A DNA stretch of 64,000 bases from UKL13-2 sp036394575 (lineage in GTDB: Bacteria; Pseudomonadota; Gammaproteobacteria; Burkholderiales; Usitatibacteraceae), in assembly GCA_036394575.1 (NCBI GenBank), contig DASWEY010000019.1, positions 49,011 to 113,010 on the forward strand, read 5' to 3'. A program made the position numbers and the translations under genes. The notes below the pieces were generated by a model that saw only the letters and a program-made list of their open reading frames with translations, made no database searches and was not told the DNA's origin. Shown piece after piece: positions 53,853-63,031 of the stretch. Within the stretch, counting starts at the first letter, position 1; the number at the start of each line of letters is the position of its first letter.

Positions 53853-55337
53853 ATGCCTGAAAAAAATATCCATCCCACACTTGTCTTGCTGCTGGCGCTG
53901 ACGCTATGCAACCTGCCGGCCACCGCCGCGGACGACAGGACAAAGTCCGACACGCCCGCCGATTACGCCTATGCCCTGCCGCTGCAAATCAGCGGCAAGC
54001 AGGGTGTGGTCGGATTGCGTCTGCCGTTGCCGGTATATCAGCAGGCCAGGACGGCGGCACTCGACGATTTGCGGGTGTTCGATGCGCATGGCAATCCGCA
54101 ACCCTTTGCGCTCTATCATCCGCAACCCGCAACGCCGGCGCAGCGGTCCACCCTGGCCGCCAATATTTTTCCGATCCGGGCACAGCGCAATACCGCCGCC
54201 GGCCCCGCCACCTTCGACCTCGACATCCGCACCCGCGCCGACGGCAGCGTGCTCTCGGTGCAGGCGCGAACCGGCAAGGGCGCCGGCGGCGGCGCACTCA
54301 GCAGCCTGCTGCTGGACTTCGGCGCCGATGCCATCGGCACTGGCACTGTCACGGATACCGCCAGCCCGATGCGCATCGAGGCCCTGCGTTTTACCCTGCC
54401 ACCCGCACAAACCGAATATACCGCCGAGGTCTGGCTCGAAACGAGTGCCGATTTGAAACGCTGGGACACCGTTGGCGCCGCCGAATTGCGCTGGCTGCGC
54501 AACGATAATGCGCAGACGCTGGCCAGCGACCGGCTCGAATTCAGTCCGCAATCCTTCCGCTACGCGCGCCTCACCTGGCAGCGCGGCGAGCCCCTGCTGT
54601 TTACCGGAATCCAGGCGGAAACCATCATCCGCAAAACCGCGGAGCCGCCGCGCGAAACCCTGTGGATCCAACCCGTGCGTGCGCGGCAGGCCGGCGACCT
54701 CGCCTATCCCGCCGGCATCGCCATCCCGGTCGAGCAGATCGCATTGCGCTTCAGCGAACCCAATATCGTCTACCCGGTCGCGCTCGGCCAGTATGTGGAG
54801 CGGCCCAGCCGCCATAGCGGCAATCCGACCGAATGGCTGTTCGAGGCGCGGACCCGCGCCACCTTCTACCAGATCACGCAAAACGAGCAGACCCGCCGCT
54901 CGGGCGCCATACAGGCCGGCGACGCGCACGCGCAGGAGTGGGTCATCCGCCCGCAGACCAATGGCGCCGGCGCCATGCCGGAACTCGGGCTTTCCTGGCA
55001 GCCGGCCACCCTGGTGTTCCTCGCCGGGGGCACGCCCCCGTACACGCTGAGCTTCGGCCGCAGCGATGCCGTCAATGCGGCCCAGCCCCTCAATCAGGTC
55101 GCCCCCAATTTCAGCGCACAGGAGCTGGGTCAGCTTGAGCTGGCGCAGGCCGGCGCGCTGCAATCCTCGGCCGGCAATGCGCAGGCAAACAGCGCCGCCG
55201 CGCAAGCCGGCATATCCGCCCGCAATCGCAGTCTGATGTTATGGGGGGTGCTCCTGCTCGGCGTATTGGTACTGGGCGGCATGGTCTGGCGACTGGTGAA
55301 GCAGATGAGGAGTGCTCCGCCTGCTGGCGGTGCGTGA
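53853..55337 (+). CDS. DUF3999 envelope protein
   Basis: A 494-residue protein: signal peptide (LVLLLALTLCNLPATAA), a large beta-rich periplasmic domain, and one C-terminal membrane span (SLMLWGVLLLGVLVLGGMVW) with a short basic tail, so it is anchored with its bulk in the periplasm. ATG 53853 has GGAG seven bases upstream; ATG 53838 overlaps the DUF2339 stop. It is inferred to form a complex with the DUF2339 protein. Confidence 0.88.
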   Translation: MPEKNIHPTLVLLLALTLCNLPATAADDRTKSDTPADYAYALPLQISGKQGVVGLRLPLPVYQQARTAALDDLRVFDAHGNPQPFALYHPQPATPAQRSTLAANIFPIRAQRNTAAGPATFDLDIRTRADGSVLSVQARTGKGAGGGALSSLLLDFGADAIGTGTVTDTASPMRIEALRFTLPPAQTEYTAEVWLETSADLKRWDTVGAAELRWLRNDNAQTLASDRLEFSPQSFRYARLTWQRGEPLLFTGIQAETIIRKTAEPPRETLWIQPVRARQAGDLAYPAGIAIPVEQIALRFSEPNIVYPVALGQYVERPSRHSGNPTEWLFEARTRATFYQITQNEQTRRSGAIQAGDAHAQEWVIRPQTNGAGAMPELGLSWQPATLVFLAGGTPPYTLSFGRSDAVNAAQPLNQVAPNFSAQELGQLELAQAGALQSSAGNAQANSAAAQAGISARNRSLMLWGVLLLGVLVLGGMVWRLVKQMRSAPPAGGA

Positions 55338-55366
55338 CCGCATTCACGGAAAAATTTGATGAAACA

Positions 55367-55393
55367 AAAATGCCCGCAGATTGCGGGCATTTT
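55367..55393. terminator. bidirectional terminator between DUF3999 and guaA
   Basis: AAAATGCCCGC (55367-55377) pairs with GCGGGCATTTT (55383-55393), loop AGATT. A and T runs on both sides serve both converging genes. Confidence 0.93.
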
Positions 55394-55417
55394 CATTGGC
55401 GAAGATGAAGGCGTCCT

Positions 55418-56998
55418 CTACTCCCACTCGATCGTCGCCGGCGGCTTGCCGGAAACGTCATACACCACACGATTGAAGCCGCGCACTTCATTGATGATGC
55501 GGTTCGACACCTTGCCCAGCAGGCTATAGGGCAACTCGGCCCAGTGCGCGGTCATGAAGTCGGTGGTTTGCACCGCGCGCAGGGCGACTACATTTTCATA
55601 AGTGCGGCCGTCGCCCATCACGCCGACGCTTTTCACCGGCAGATAGACGGCAAAAGCCTGTGCGACCTTGTCGTACCAGCTCACGCCGTTTTCATCCTTG
55701 GCCGCGCGCAGTTCCTCGATAAAGATAGCGTCGGCACGGCGCAGCAAGTCGGCGGCCTCGCGCGAGACCTCGCCAAGAATGCGCACACCGAGTCCCGGTC
55801 CCGGGAAGGGATGGCGGAACACTATCTCGCGCGGCAAGCCCAGGGCGACGCCGAGATTGCGCACCTCGTCCTTGAACAGTTCGCGCAGGGGTTCCAGCAA
55901 TTTCAGGTGCAGGGTATCGGGCAGGCCGCCGACATTGTGGTGCGATTTGATGGTGTGCGCCTTCTTGGTTTTGGCCGAGGCGCTTTCGATCACATCCGGA
56001 TAAATGGTGCCCTGCGCCAGCCATTTGGCATTCGGCAATTTGGCGGCTTCGCGCTGGAACACCTCGACAAACACGCGACCGATGATCTTGCGCTTCTGCT
56101 CGGGATCGCTGACGCCTTTGAGCTGACCGAGAAAATCCGCGGTCGCATCGACGTAAATGACCTTCATGTGCAAATTGTCGCTGAAGGTTTTTTTGACCTG
56201 CAGGGATTCATTCAAGCGCATCAGGCCGTTATCGACATACACGCAGATGAGTTGTTCGCCGATCGCTTTGTGGATCAGGGCCGCCGCGACGCTGGAATCG
56301 ACGCCGCCGCTCAGGCCAAGAATCACTTCCTCCTTGCCGACCTGCTCGCGGATATGCGCGACCGCCTGCGGGATGTACTCGGGCATGTTCCAGTGCGAAT
56401 CGCAGCCGCAGATCTCGTGCACAAAGCGGCTGTAGATGGCCGGGCCCTGTTTGGTATGGGTCACTTCCGGGTGAAATTGCAGGGCGTAGAAGCGCCGGGT
56501 TTCATCGGCCATGCCGGCCAGCGGCGTGGTCTCGTTGGAGGCGATTACCTTGAAACCGGGCGGCAGTTCCGTGACCTTGTCGCCATGCGACATCCACACA
56601 TCGAGCAAGCCGTGTTTTTCCGCATTGGCGCGGTCCTGGATGCCTTCCAGCAATTTGGAATGGCCGCGGGCGCGCACCTCGGCGTAGCCGAATTCGCGCA
56701 CCAGCCCGTTCTCGACCTTGCCCCCCAGTTGCGCGGCCATGGTCTGCATGCCGTAACAGATGCCCAGTACCGGTACGCCCAGCTCGAACACTGCCTGCGG
56801 CGCGCGCGCGGTATCGGCTTCGGTCACTGAGGCATGGCTGCCGGAAAGAATCACGCCCTTGGGATTGAAGGCGCGAATCTCGGCGGCGGACATATCGAAG
56901 GGATGCAATTCGCAGTAGACGCCGGCCTCGCGCACGCGGCGCGCGATCAACTGGGTGACCTGGGAACCGAAATCGAGAATCAGGATTTTGTCGGACAT
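55418..56998 (-). CDS. guaA: GMP synthase (glutamine-hydrolysing)
   Basis: Converts XMP to GMP; 526 residues. Class I glutamine amidotransferase domain (DFGSQVTQLIARR, GICYGMQTMAAQLGG with catalytic Cys, FHPEVTHT), ATP-pyrophosphatase P-loop LGLSGGVDSSVAAALIHKA, and C-terminal dimerisation domain ending PATIEWE. Start MSDKILILDFGSQ at 56998. It closes the unit begun by guaB. Confidence 0.97.
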   Translation of the reverse strand: MSDKILILDFGSQVTQLIARRVREAGVYCELHPFDMSAAEIRAFNPKGVILSGSHASVTEADTARAPQAVFELGVPVLGICYGMQTMAAQLGGKVENGLVREFGYAEVRARGHSKLLEGIQDRANAEKHGLLDVWMSHGDKVTELPPGFKVIASNETTPLAGMADETRRFYALQFHPEVTHTKQGPAIYSRFVHEICGCDSHWNMPEYIPQAVAHIREQVGKEEVILGLSGGVDSSVAAALIHKAIGEQLICVYVDNGLMRLNESLQVKKTFSDNLHMKVIYVDATADFLGQLKGVSDPEQKRKIIGRVFVEVFQREAAKLPNAKWLAQGTIYPDVIESASAKTKKAHTIKSHHNVGGLPDTLHLKLLEPLRELFKDEVRNLGVALGLPREIVFRHPFPGPGLGVRILGEVSREAADLLRRADAIFIEELRAAKDENGVSWYDKVAQAFAVYLPVKSVGVMGDGRTYENVVALRAVQTTDFMTAHWAELPYSLLGKVSNRIINEVRGFNRVVYDVSGKPPATIEWE

Positions 56999-57003
56999 GG
57001 GGT

Positions 57004-58266
57004 TCAGTGTGCCGCGGCTGCGGGCAGTGAGGATCGATGGGTTTTGAAATAGCGCCAGGCCAGCAGGCAGGCGATCAGCTGCAAAAAGGCGCTGAGGAAA
57101 AATACGCTGCCGATGCGCCAGTCGTTGGCGGGGTAATGACTCGCCATGCCCAGCAAGGCGGTACCGATCAGGGGCGCAATCACGATCGACAGGCTGCCGA
57201 TGGATTGCAGCGAGCCCATCAGCGCGCCCTGTTCGCGCGGATCGGTGGCCTTGGACACAATGCCCTGCAAGGCCGGCGCGGCGGCAAAGGCGAGCAGGTT
57301 CATCAGGATGAACACGTACATCATCCAGCCATGGGTGGCGAGGCCGTAGAGCACATAGGTGATGCCGCCGGAGATGAGCCCCAGCATCGACAGCCGGACT
57401 TCGCCGAATTTTTTCATCAGCCAGCCCAGCAGGCCGGCCTGCACCACGGCAGAGGATAGGCCTACGCAGAACAGTGCAAAGCCGTTGTCGCGTGGCGTCC
57501 AGTCGAAACGGAAATGGGTGTACAGCACCCAGGTGGTTTGCAGCAGCACTTGCGCAAACGTCACCAGGGCGAACACGGCGATGAGGCCGCCGATATCGCG
57601 ACGCCCGGCCAGTCGTGCGATCGCGGAAAAAGGATTGGCCCGCGCCAGGGAGAATGCGGCGCGTTTTTCCCGGGGCAGCGATTCCGGCACCATCAGGTAA
57701 CCGTAAATGAAATTTACCGCGCACAGCCCGGCGGCGACATAGAACGGCAAATGCAGATTGATGCTGCCCAGGAGGCCGCCCAGCATCGGCCCGCAAATGA
57801 AGCCCAGGCCGAAGGCCGCGCCGATCTTGCCGAAGCTCTTGGCGCGGTTTTCCGGCGTCGACACATCCGAGGCATAGGCCGAAGCCACCGACATGCTGGC
57901 CGAGGACATGCCGCCGATGACGCGGCCGATGAACAGGGCCGCCAGATTGGGCGCCCAGGCGGTGGCAAGGAAATTGAGGAACATGCCGGCCATCGAAAAT
58001 AGCATCACCGGCCGCCTGCCGATACGGTCGCTGACGGCGCCGAGGATCGGCATGCACAGGAACTGCAGCAGGCCGAAGGTGGCGGCCAGGATGCCAAACC
58101 AGTGCGCCTGCAGATCGCGGCCTTCAACGAACTCGCCGACCAGGATCGGCAGCACCGGAATCGCCAGCCCGATGCCGAGCATGTCGATGAAGACGCAGAC
58201 CAGGATGAAATTGAGATTGGGTTTTCGCGCGACGCGAACAGCGGATGCTACGGCGGCTTCAGTCAT
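57004..58266 (-). CDS. MFS transporter, TetA-like drug:H+ antiporter
   Basis: A 420-residue, 12-span major facilitator. Motif A GAVSDRIGRRPVML in loop 2-3, motif for TetA-type (GRVIGGMSSASMSVASAYASDV, ENRAKSFGKIGAAFGLGFICGPMLGG) fits the TCR/Tet group. The drug specificity cannot be told. It lies 5 bp before guaA and overlaps the GST gene by 4 bp, so all three are cotranscribed. Confidence 0.92.
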   Translation of the reverse strand: MTEAAVASAVRVARKPNLNFILVCVFIDMLGIGLAIPVLPILVGEFVEGRDLQAHWFGILAATFGLLQFLCMPILGAVSDRIGRRPVMLFSMAGMFLNFLATAWAPNLAALFIGRVIGGMSSASMSVASAYASDVSTPENRAKSFGKIGAAFGLGFICGPMLGGLLGSINLHLPFYVAAGLCAVNFIYGYLMVPESLPREKRAAFSLARANPFSAIARLAGRRDIGGLIAVFALVTFAQVLLQTTWVLYTHFRFDWTPRDNGFALFCVGLSSAVVQAGLLGWLMKKFGEVRLSMLGLISGGITYVLYGLATHGWMMYVFILMNLLAFAAAPALQGIVSKATDPREQGALMGSLQSIGSLSIVIAPLIGTALLGMASHYPANDWRIGSVFFLSAFLQLIACLLAWRYFKTHRSSLPAAAAH

Positions 58267-58877
58267 GATTCAAAATTTCTTTTCCAGACGGCGGCAACAA
58301 CGGGGTGCTGTTCGACGAGGATGATGGCGGCGGCGAGTTTGGGACAGGTCTCGACAAACCATTTGCGCCCGGGCGTCCAGCGGCTGACCATGGCCAGATA
58401 AATATCGAGCGCAGTCAACTGCGCACCGAGGGCATAGGGTGCGGGATTCAGTTGCGCTTCGATGATCGTCCAGAAGTGTTTTAATCGATCGGTGAGCTTG
58501 TCCTTGAACGCGGCCTGCGCGGCCTCACCCTCCACCCAGTGTCCCGGAGAATCGCGAAATGCAAACACCGCATAAAGATTGCCTGGCACATAGACCATCC
58601 AGCGATAAAACTGCGCACGCGCCGCCGGTTGCGGCGGCACCAGTTCCGGCATGCGTTCGCACAACCAAAGGATGATGGCGGCGCTCTCGGTCATGACGCT
58701 ACCGTCGTCGAGCACCAGAGTAGGCACCTGCGCCAGCGGATTGAGGCGCCTTAACTCGTCGACCTTGTCATCCGGTTCCCAAGGGGTGGCCTTGATGTAT
58801 TCGTAGTCGAGCTTCGCCAGCTGCAACATCACCTCGACGGCGGCGGAACCACATCCGGGGCAGCCATACAGTTTCAT
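58263..58877 (-). CDS. glutathione S-transferase family protein
   Basis: A 204-residue GST: thioredoxin-like N-domain (MKLYGCPGCGSAAVEVML, NPLAQVPTLVLDDGSVMTESAAIILWL with the cis-Pro and glutathione-binding ES) and the helical C-domain. A C-x-x-C-like GCPGCGS near the N-terminus is unusual and could act as the catalytic Cys. Its stop overlaps the MFS start by 4 bp. Confidence 0.9.
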   Translation of the reverse strand: MKLYGCPGCGSAAVEVMLQLAKLDYEYIKATPWEPDDKVDELRRLNPLAQVPTLVLDDGSVMTESAAIILWLCERMPELVPPQPAARAQFYRWMVYVPGNLYAVFAFRDSPGHWVEGEAAQAAFKDKLTDRLKHFWTIIEAQLNPAPYALGAQLTALDIYLAMVSRWTPGRKWFVETCPKLAAAIILVEQHPVVAAVWKRNFES

Positions 58878-58961
58878 GCTCTAGCCGTTTCGTTCACAGA
58901 CCCGCTTCTTTCACTGGGAGCCGCGCCCGGCCGATTGACAACCGGCGCGCTCATCGCACAT

Positions 58962-60422
58962 TCAATCCGCCCGATAGTTCGGCGCTTCCTTGGTGATCTG
59001 CACATCGTGCACATGCGACTCGCGCATGCCGGCCGAGGTAATCTCGACGAAGGTGGCCTTGGTGCGCATTTCCTCGATGGTCGGACAGCCGACCAGGCCC
59101 ATCGAGGCACGCACCCCGCCCATCAGCTGGTGAATGATGGTGTTGACCGGGCCCTTGTAGGGCACGCGGCCTTCCACCCCTTCCGGCACCAGCTTGTCGG
59201 CGTTGTTGATGTTTTCCTGGAAATAGCGGTCGCTCGATCCTTTTTGCATCGCGCCCAGCGAACCCATGCCGCGATAGCTTTTGTAGGAGCGGCCCTGGAA
59301 CAATTCGATTTCCCCCGGCGCTTCGTCGGTACCGGCGAACATCGAACCCATCATCACGCAGGAGGCGCCGGCGGCGATGGCCTTGGCCACATCGCCCGAA
59401 TAGCGGATGCCGCCGTCGGCGATGCAGGGAATACCGAGCTTGTCGAGCGCGCTGGCGGCCTCGGCCACGGCGGTGATCTGCGGCATGCCGACGCCGGTGA
59501 CGATACGCGTGGTACAGATCGAGCCGGGACCCACGCCCACCTTGACGCAATCGGCGCCATGATCGGCCAGCGCCTTCGCACCATCGGCCGTGGCCACATT
59601 GCCGCCGATGATCTGTACCGCCGGAAATCTGACCTTGACGCTTTTGATCATGTCGAGCACGCCCTGGGCATGGCCGTGCGAGGAGTCGACCACCAGGCAA
59701 TCCGCGCCGGATTCAATCAGGGCCGCGGCGCGCTCCAGATTGTCGCCGCCGACGCCGATGGCGGCGCCGACACGCAGACGACCCTGCGCGTCCTTGGAGG
59801 CGTCGGGATGGTCTTTGGCTTTCTGGATGTCCTTCACCGTGATCAGGCCGACCAGTTCGAACGCATCGTTGACCACCAGCACGCGTTCAAGGCGGTACTC
59901 GTGCAGCAGGTGCTGGGCCTGGTCGAGGGTGGCGCCCTCCTTCACTGTGACCAGCTTGTCCTTGGGCGTCATGATCGACTTGACCGGCTGGTCCAGTTTG
60001 GTCTCGAAGCGCAGGTCGCGGTTGGTGACGATGCCGAGCAGTTTCCGTCCGTCGACCACCGGCAGGCCGGAGATATTGTGCTGACGGGTCAGGGCGATGA
60101 CTTCGCGCACCAGCATATCGGGCGGCACCACCAGCGGATCCTTGACCACGCCGCTTTCGAAGCGTTTGACCTTGGCGACTTCGGTGGCCTGGGCACGAAT
60201 CGACAGATTCTTGTGCACGATGCCGATGCCGCCTTCTTGCGCCAGGGCGATGGCAAGACGCGATTCGGTGACCGTGTCCATCGCCGCCGACAGCAGGGGC
60301 AGATTGATGCGAATGGTTCTGGTGAGCTGGGTCGCGAGAGAAACGTCGCGCGGATGAACCTGGGAGTGGGCGGGAACGAGGAGGACGTCGTCGAACGTCA
60401 GGGCCTTTTTGACGAGTTTCAC
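58962..60422 (-). CDS. guaB: inosine-5'-monophosphate dehydrogenase
   Basis: NAD-dependent first committed step of GMP synthesis, 486 residues. TIM-barrel with the catalytic loop GVGPGSICTTRIVTGVG (Cys), two CBS domains (about 95-210) inserted, and MGSMFAGTDEAPGE. The GTG at 60420-60422 is chosen (KLVKKALTFDDVLL is the family start and GGAG precedes it); the ATG-initiated frame starts 37 codons earlier without conservation. GST and MFS genes separate it from guaA. Confidence 0.96.
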   Translation of the reverse strand: MKLVKKALTFDDVLLVPAHSQVHPRDVSLATQLTRTIRINLPLLSAAMDTVTESRLAIALAQEGGIGIVHKNLSIRAQATEVAKVKRFESGVVKDPLVVPPDMLVREVIALTRQHNISGLPVVDGRKLLGIVTNRDLRFETKLDQPVKSIMTPKDKLVTVKEGATLDQAQHLLHEYRLERVLVVNDAFELVGLITVKDIQKAKDHPDASKDAQGRLRVGAAIGVGGDNLERAAALIESGADCLVVDSSHGHAQGVLDMIKSVKVRFPAVQIIGGNVATADGAKALADHGADCVKVGVGPGSICTTRIVTGVGMPQITAVAEAASALDKLGIPCIADGGIRYSGDVAKAIAAGASCVMMGSMFAGTDEAPGEIELFQGRSYKSYRGMGSLGAMQKGSSDRYFQENINNADKLVPEGVEGRVPYKGPVNTIIHQLMGGVRASMGLVGCPTIEEMRTKATFVEITSAGMRESHVHDVQITKEAPNYRAD

Positions 60423-60588
60423 GTGCAGGGCTCCGGCAAAAAGCGGATTATACGCGAGTCGCTCCGCCTCGCAAAACGCCCCCGGCGGCAGGTTCACCAA
60501 AGCCGGCTCGCAATATCGCCAGGTTGACTCCACCAGCGAATATCGCTAATTTAGGGAACTCGCGCGAAGTTGCCTACCTAACTCATTG

Positions 60589-60972
60589 ATGGTTCATAAA
60601 ATTTCCTCCTTTTCGAAACACGGCCTCGGCATCGTTGGCGGGCTACTTCTCTTCACCTTAGGCGCCTGCACGGTGCCGCAGACGCCGCCGACATCGGTGG
60701 TCCTGCTGCCGCCCCCCGCACCGGTCAGAACAGAAGCGCCCGCGACCGCGCTCAGCCCTGAGGCGGACAGCGCATTGAAGGACGCCGAACAAAATGTGCG
60801 CGAGGCGCGCGCGCAGCGCGCCTTGTGGATCGCCGCTGTCGAAGAGCTGCAAAAGGCACGCGCCGCCGCCAGGGTCTTTGATAGCGAGGCGACACTGGCG
60901 CATGCACGCGAAGTCGTGACTTTGTGCGCTCTGAGTCTGCAACAAAAACAGGCGCCGCCCGTCAGCTGGTAG
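60589..60972 (+). CDS. predicted lipoprotein
   Basis: A 127-residue protein with a lipoprotein signal (LGIVGGLLLFTLGAC, lipid attachment at the Cys), a Pro-rich spacer and an alpha-helical remainder (DSALKDAEQNVREARAQRAL, AAVEELQKARAAARVF) that could form a coiled coil. No family recognised. ATG 60589 is used; a TTG sits just before it. It is divergent from guaB. Confidence 0.72.
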   Translation: MVHKISSFSKHGLGIVGGLLLFTLGACTVPQTPPTSVVLLPPPAPVRTEAPATALSPEADSALKDAEQNVREARAQRALWIAAVEELQKARAAARVFDSEATLAHAREVVTLCALSLQQKQAPPVSW

Positions 60973-61083
60973 CGTAGAGTACAGCCAGCGACCGTCATAC
61001 TCCTGTCTATCCCTTTCTTTAATGCCATTCTGAACACGCGGCCGACAGGCCGGCAACCAAAAGCCAGCAATGAGGAGCCCCCA

Positions 61084-61572
61084 ATGAAATCGCCAATCCA
61101 GTTATTTGTCGCCGCCGCGGTGCTGCTTGCCACCGCCACCGTCGCCGCGCAGGTCTACAAATGGGTCGACAAGGATGGCAAGGTGCAATACAGCGACACA
61201 CCGCCCCCGCCCAGCGCGAGCAAGGCCGACCCCAAGAAGCTGAACACCGTCGCCACCACCCCGGCCCCGACGGAGGCCGCCGCCAAGTCGGCCGCCAATG
61301 CGCCGAAGACCGTTCAGGAACGCAGCAAGGAAGCCGATAAACGCCGTATCGACGAGGCCGAAAAAGCCAAGAAGGACGAAGAAGCGCAAAAAGTCGCGAA
61401 GCAAAACGAGGAACGCTGCAAGGCCGCCACCCGTTACAAGAGCGATCTTGACAGCGGCCGGCCGATCGCACGCAACAACGACCAGGGCGAGCGCGCCTTC
61501 ATGAGCGACGAGGAACGCAGCGCCGAACTCGCGCGCGCCACCGCGGCGATGGCGGAAGCCTGCAACAAATAG
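61084..61572 (+). CDS. secreted DUF4124 protein
   Basis: A 162-residue exported protein: signal peptide (LFVAAAVLLATATVAA), then the DUF4124 unit VYKWVDKDGKVQYSDTPPPP, then a long charged, alanine/lysine-rich helix (RSKEADKRRIDEAEKAKKDE) likely coiled coil, and two Cys near the end (ERCK, EACNK). DUF4124 proteins are periplasmic and unexplained; they are commonly near guaB/guaA in betaproteobacteria. Confidence 0.88.
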   Translation: MKSPIQLFVAAAVLLATATVAAQVYKWVDKDGKVQYSDTPPPPSASKADPKKLNTVATTPAPTEAAAKSAANAPKTVQERSKEADKRRIDEAEKAKKDEEAQKVAKQNEERCKAATRYKSDLDSGRPIARNNDQGERAFMSDEERSAELARATAAMAEACNK

Positions 61573-61651
61573 CGGGTGGCGGCGACTGCATCGGGCCGCG
61601 CGGGTGATCCGGCAGCAAGGACTGGCCGGCGACGAAATCGCAGCACGCATG

Positions 61652-61737
61652 TAAAATGAAATTCCAAAGTCCAGCATTGGCGCGGTGTTTGAGGCATTTT
61701 TGCCCGTAAAGCCGCGCCAAATGGCGTTCTACGTTTT
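61652..61737 (+). repeat. family A palindromic repeat, copy 8 (reference form)
   Basis: TTGGCGCGG (61677-61685) pairs perfectly with CCGCGCCAA (61712-61720); inner GCATTTTTGCC loop; outer AATTCCAAAGTCCAGCA and ATGGCGTTCTACG. Its right end provides the TAG stop of rnfH (61729-61731). Confidence 0.92.
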
Positions 61738-62049
61738 TTTGCCCAGACGCTGGCGAGGCTTGTCACTCGCCACTTTCGCGCGCCGCGCATCCTTGGGGTC
61801 GGCCTGTAGCGGCCGATAGAGCTCCACGCGATCGCCGTCGCGCAACACATGGTTGCGCGGCTTTTGCTTGCCCCACACGCCGCTGGCCGCCGTCGCCAGT
61901 TCCGCGGCTGGCACATGCGCGGCGATGGCGGACGCGGCGATCGCATCGTCGATGGTGGCGCCCGCCGGCAGGCTGAGCGCAATCTCGCCCTGCCAGCCCG
62001 GGCCGGCCCAGGCGACGCTGATGCGAATTTTTTCCGCGCTCTCAACCAT
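61729..62049 (-). CDS. rnfH: RnfH-family ubiquitin-like protein
   Basis: A 106-residue beta-grasp protein of the RnfH (UPF0125) family: IRISVAWAGPGWQGEIALSLPAGATIDDAI, WGKQKPRNHVLRDGDRVELYRPLQADPKDARR. ATG 62049 lies inside the end of ratA (8-bp overlap), the conserved ratA-rnfH pairing. Role unclear despite the name. The stop codon lies in a family A repeat. Confidence 0.93.
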   Translation of the reverse strand: MVESAEKIRISVAWAGPGWQGEIALSLPAGATIDDAIAASAIAAHVPAAELATAASGVWGKQKPRNHVLRDGDRVELYRPLQADPKDARRAKVASDKPRQRLGKKT

Positions 62050-62488
62050 GCACGGCCTTCCGCGCCAGCGCCTCGGCACGGGCCTCGAAGCGGTGGATCA
62101 GGGTATTGGCGATCATGCCGAACACCGGGCCGATCGCCGCTTCCAGCACCCGGTTGGCGAAGCTGTATTCGAGTTGCAATTCAACCTTGCTGGCGTCCGC
62201 CGTGAGCGCGGTAAAGGTCCACAGCCCCTGCAGCTGGCGGAACGGTCCTTCGCGCAGGGTGAGGCGCATCCATTCCCCATCCTGCTTGTGGTTTTCGGTG
62301 GTAAACGACTGGGCGATGCCCGCGTAATGAATGTCGATGCTCGCCACCGTCAGCACGGCGTCACGCTCGAGCACCCGGGCGCCGCCGCACCAGGGCAGGA
62401 ACTCAGGATAGCGTTCCACCGCATCGACCAGATCGAACATGGTCTTGGCGGAATGGGGCACCAGCACGGATTTACGGACTTGCAGCAT
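62042..62488 (-). CDS. ratA: RatA/coenzyme Q-binding START-domain protein
   Basis: A 148-residue START/SRPBCC protein: KSVLVPHSAKTMFDLVDAVERYPEFLPWCGGARVLER, then FANRVLEAAIGPVFGMIANTLIHRFEARAEAL. The family is known both as ribosome-association toxin RatA and as a Coq10-like ubiquinone binder. It is divergent from smpB, a widely conserved layout. Confidence 0.94.
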   Translation of the reverse strand: MLQVRKSVLVPHSAKTMFDLVDAVERYPEFLPWCGGARVLERDAVLTVASIDIHYAGIAQSFTTENHKQDGEWMRLTLREGPFRQLQGLWTFTALTADASKVELQLEYSFANRVLEAAIGPVFGMIANTLIHRFEARAEALARKAVHG

Positions 62489-62581
62489 CGAGGACTCGCG
62501 CGTTGCGGAGCCGCAATTCTAGCCCGCCGCGACCCGGCGGCCGCACTGCGCTAGAATCCCGCTCTTGGAAAGAACATTCAT

Positions 62582-63031
62582 ATGAGCATCGTCGACAACA
62601 AAAAAGCCTTTTTCGACTACTTCATCGAAGACCGCTTTGAAGCCGGCCTGGTCCTTGAGGGCTGGGAAGTGAAGGCCATCCGCGCCGGACGCGCCAACAT
62701 CAAGGAAGGCTATGTGGTGTTGCAGCACGGCGCATTCTATTTGATCGGCGCCAATATCTCGGCGCTGAACTCGGCCTCCACCCATGTCAACCCGGATGCG
62801 GTGCGCAGCCGCAAGCTGCTGCTGAATAAGGCGGAAATCGACAAGCTGATCGGCAAGGTCGAACAACGCGGCTACACCATCGTGCCGCTGAACCTGCATT
62901 ACGCGAAAGGCAATGTGAAGCTCGACATCGGCCTCGCCCGCGGCAAGAAGCAATACGACAAGCGCGCCACCGAAAAGGAAAAAGACTCCAAGCGCGAGCA
63001 GCAGATGGCGATGAAGAAGGTCGTCAGCTAG
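62582..63031 (+). CDS. smpB: SsrA-binding protein SmpB
   Basis: Trans-translation partner of tmRNA, 149 residues. NKKAFFDYFIEDRFEAGLVLEGWEVKAIRAGRANIKEGYV, YAKGNVKLDIGLARGKKQYDKR and the basic tail that enters the decoding centre are all present. A ribosome-binding site (GGAAAG) precedes it. It overlaps the convergent EamA gene by 8 bp. Confidence 0.97.
   Translation: MSIVDNKKAFFDYFIEDRFEAGLVLEGWEVKAIRAGRANIKEGYVVLQHGAFYLIGANISALNSASTHVNPDAVRSRKLLLNKAEIDKLIGKVEQRGYTIVPLNLHYAKGNVKLDIGLARGKKQYDKRATEKEKDSKREQQMAMKKVVS

Noticed and set aside
55418..58057. 879-residue fusion of an Arg-rich N-terminus with GMP synthase
   Set aside because: The upstream part is an out-of-frame reading of the MFS gene; GuaA starts at 56998 with the family-standard MSDKILILDFGSQ.
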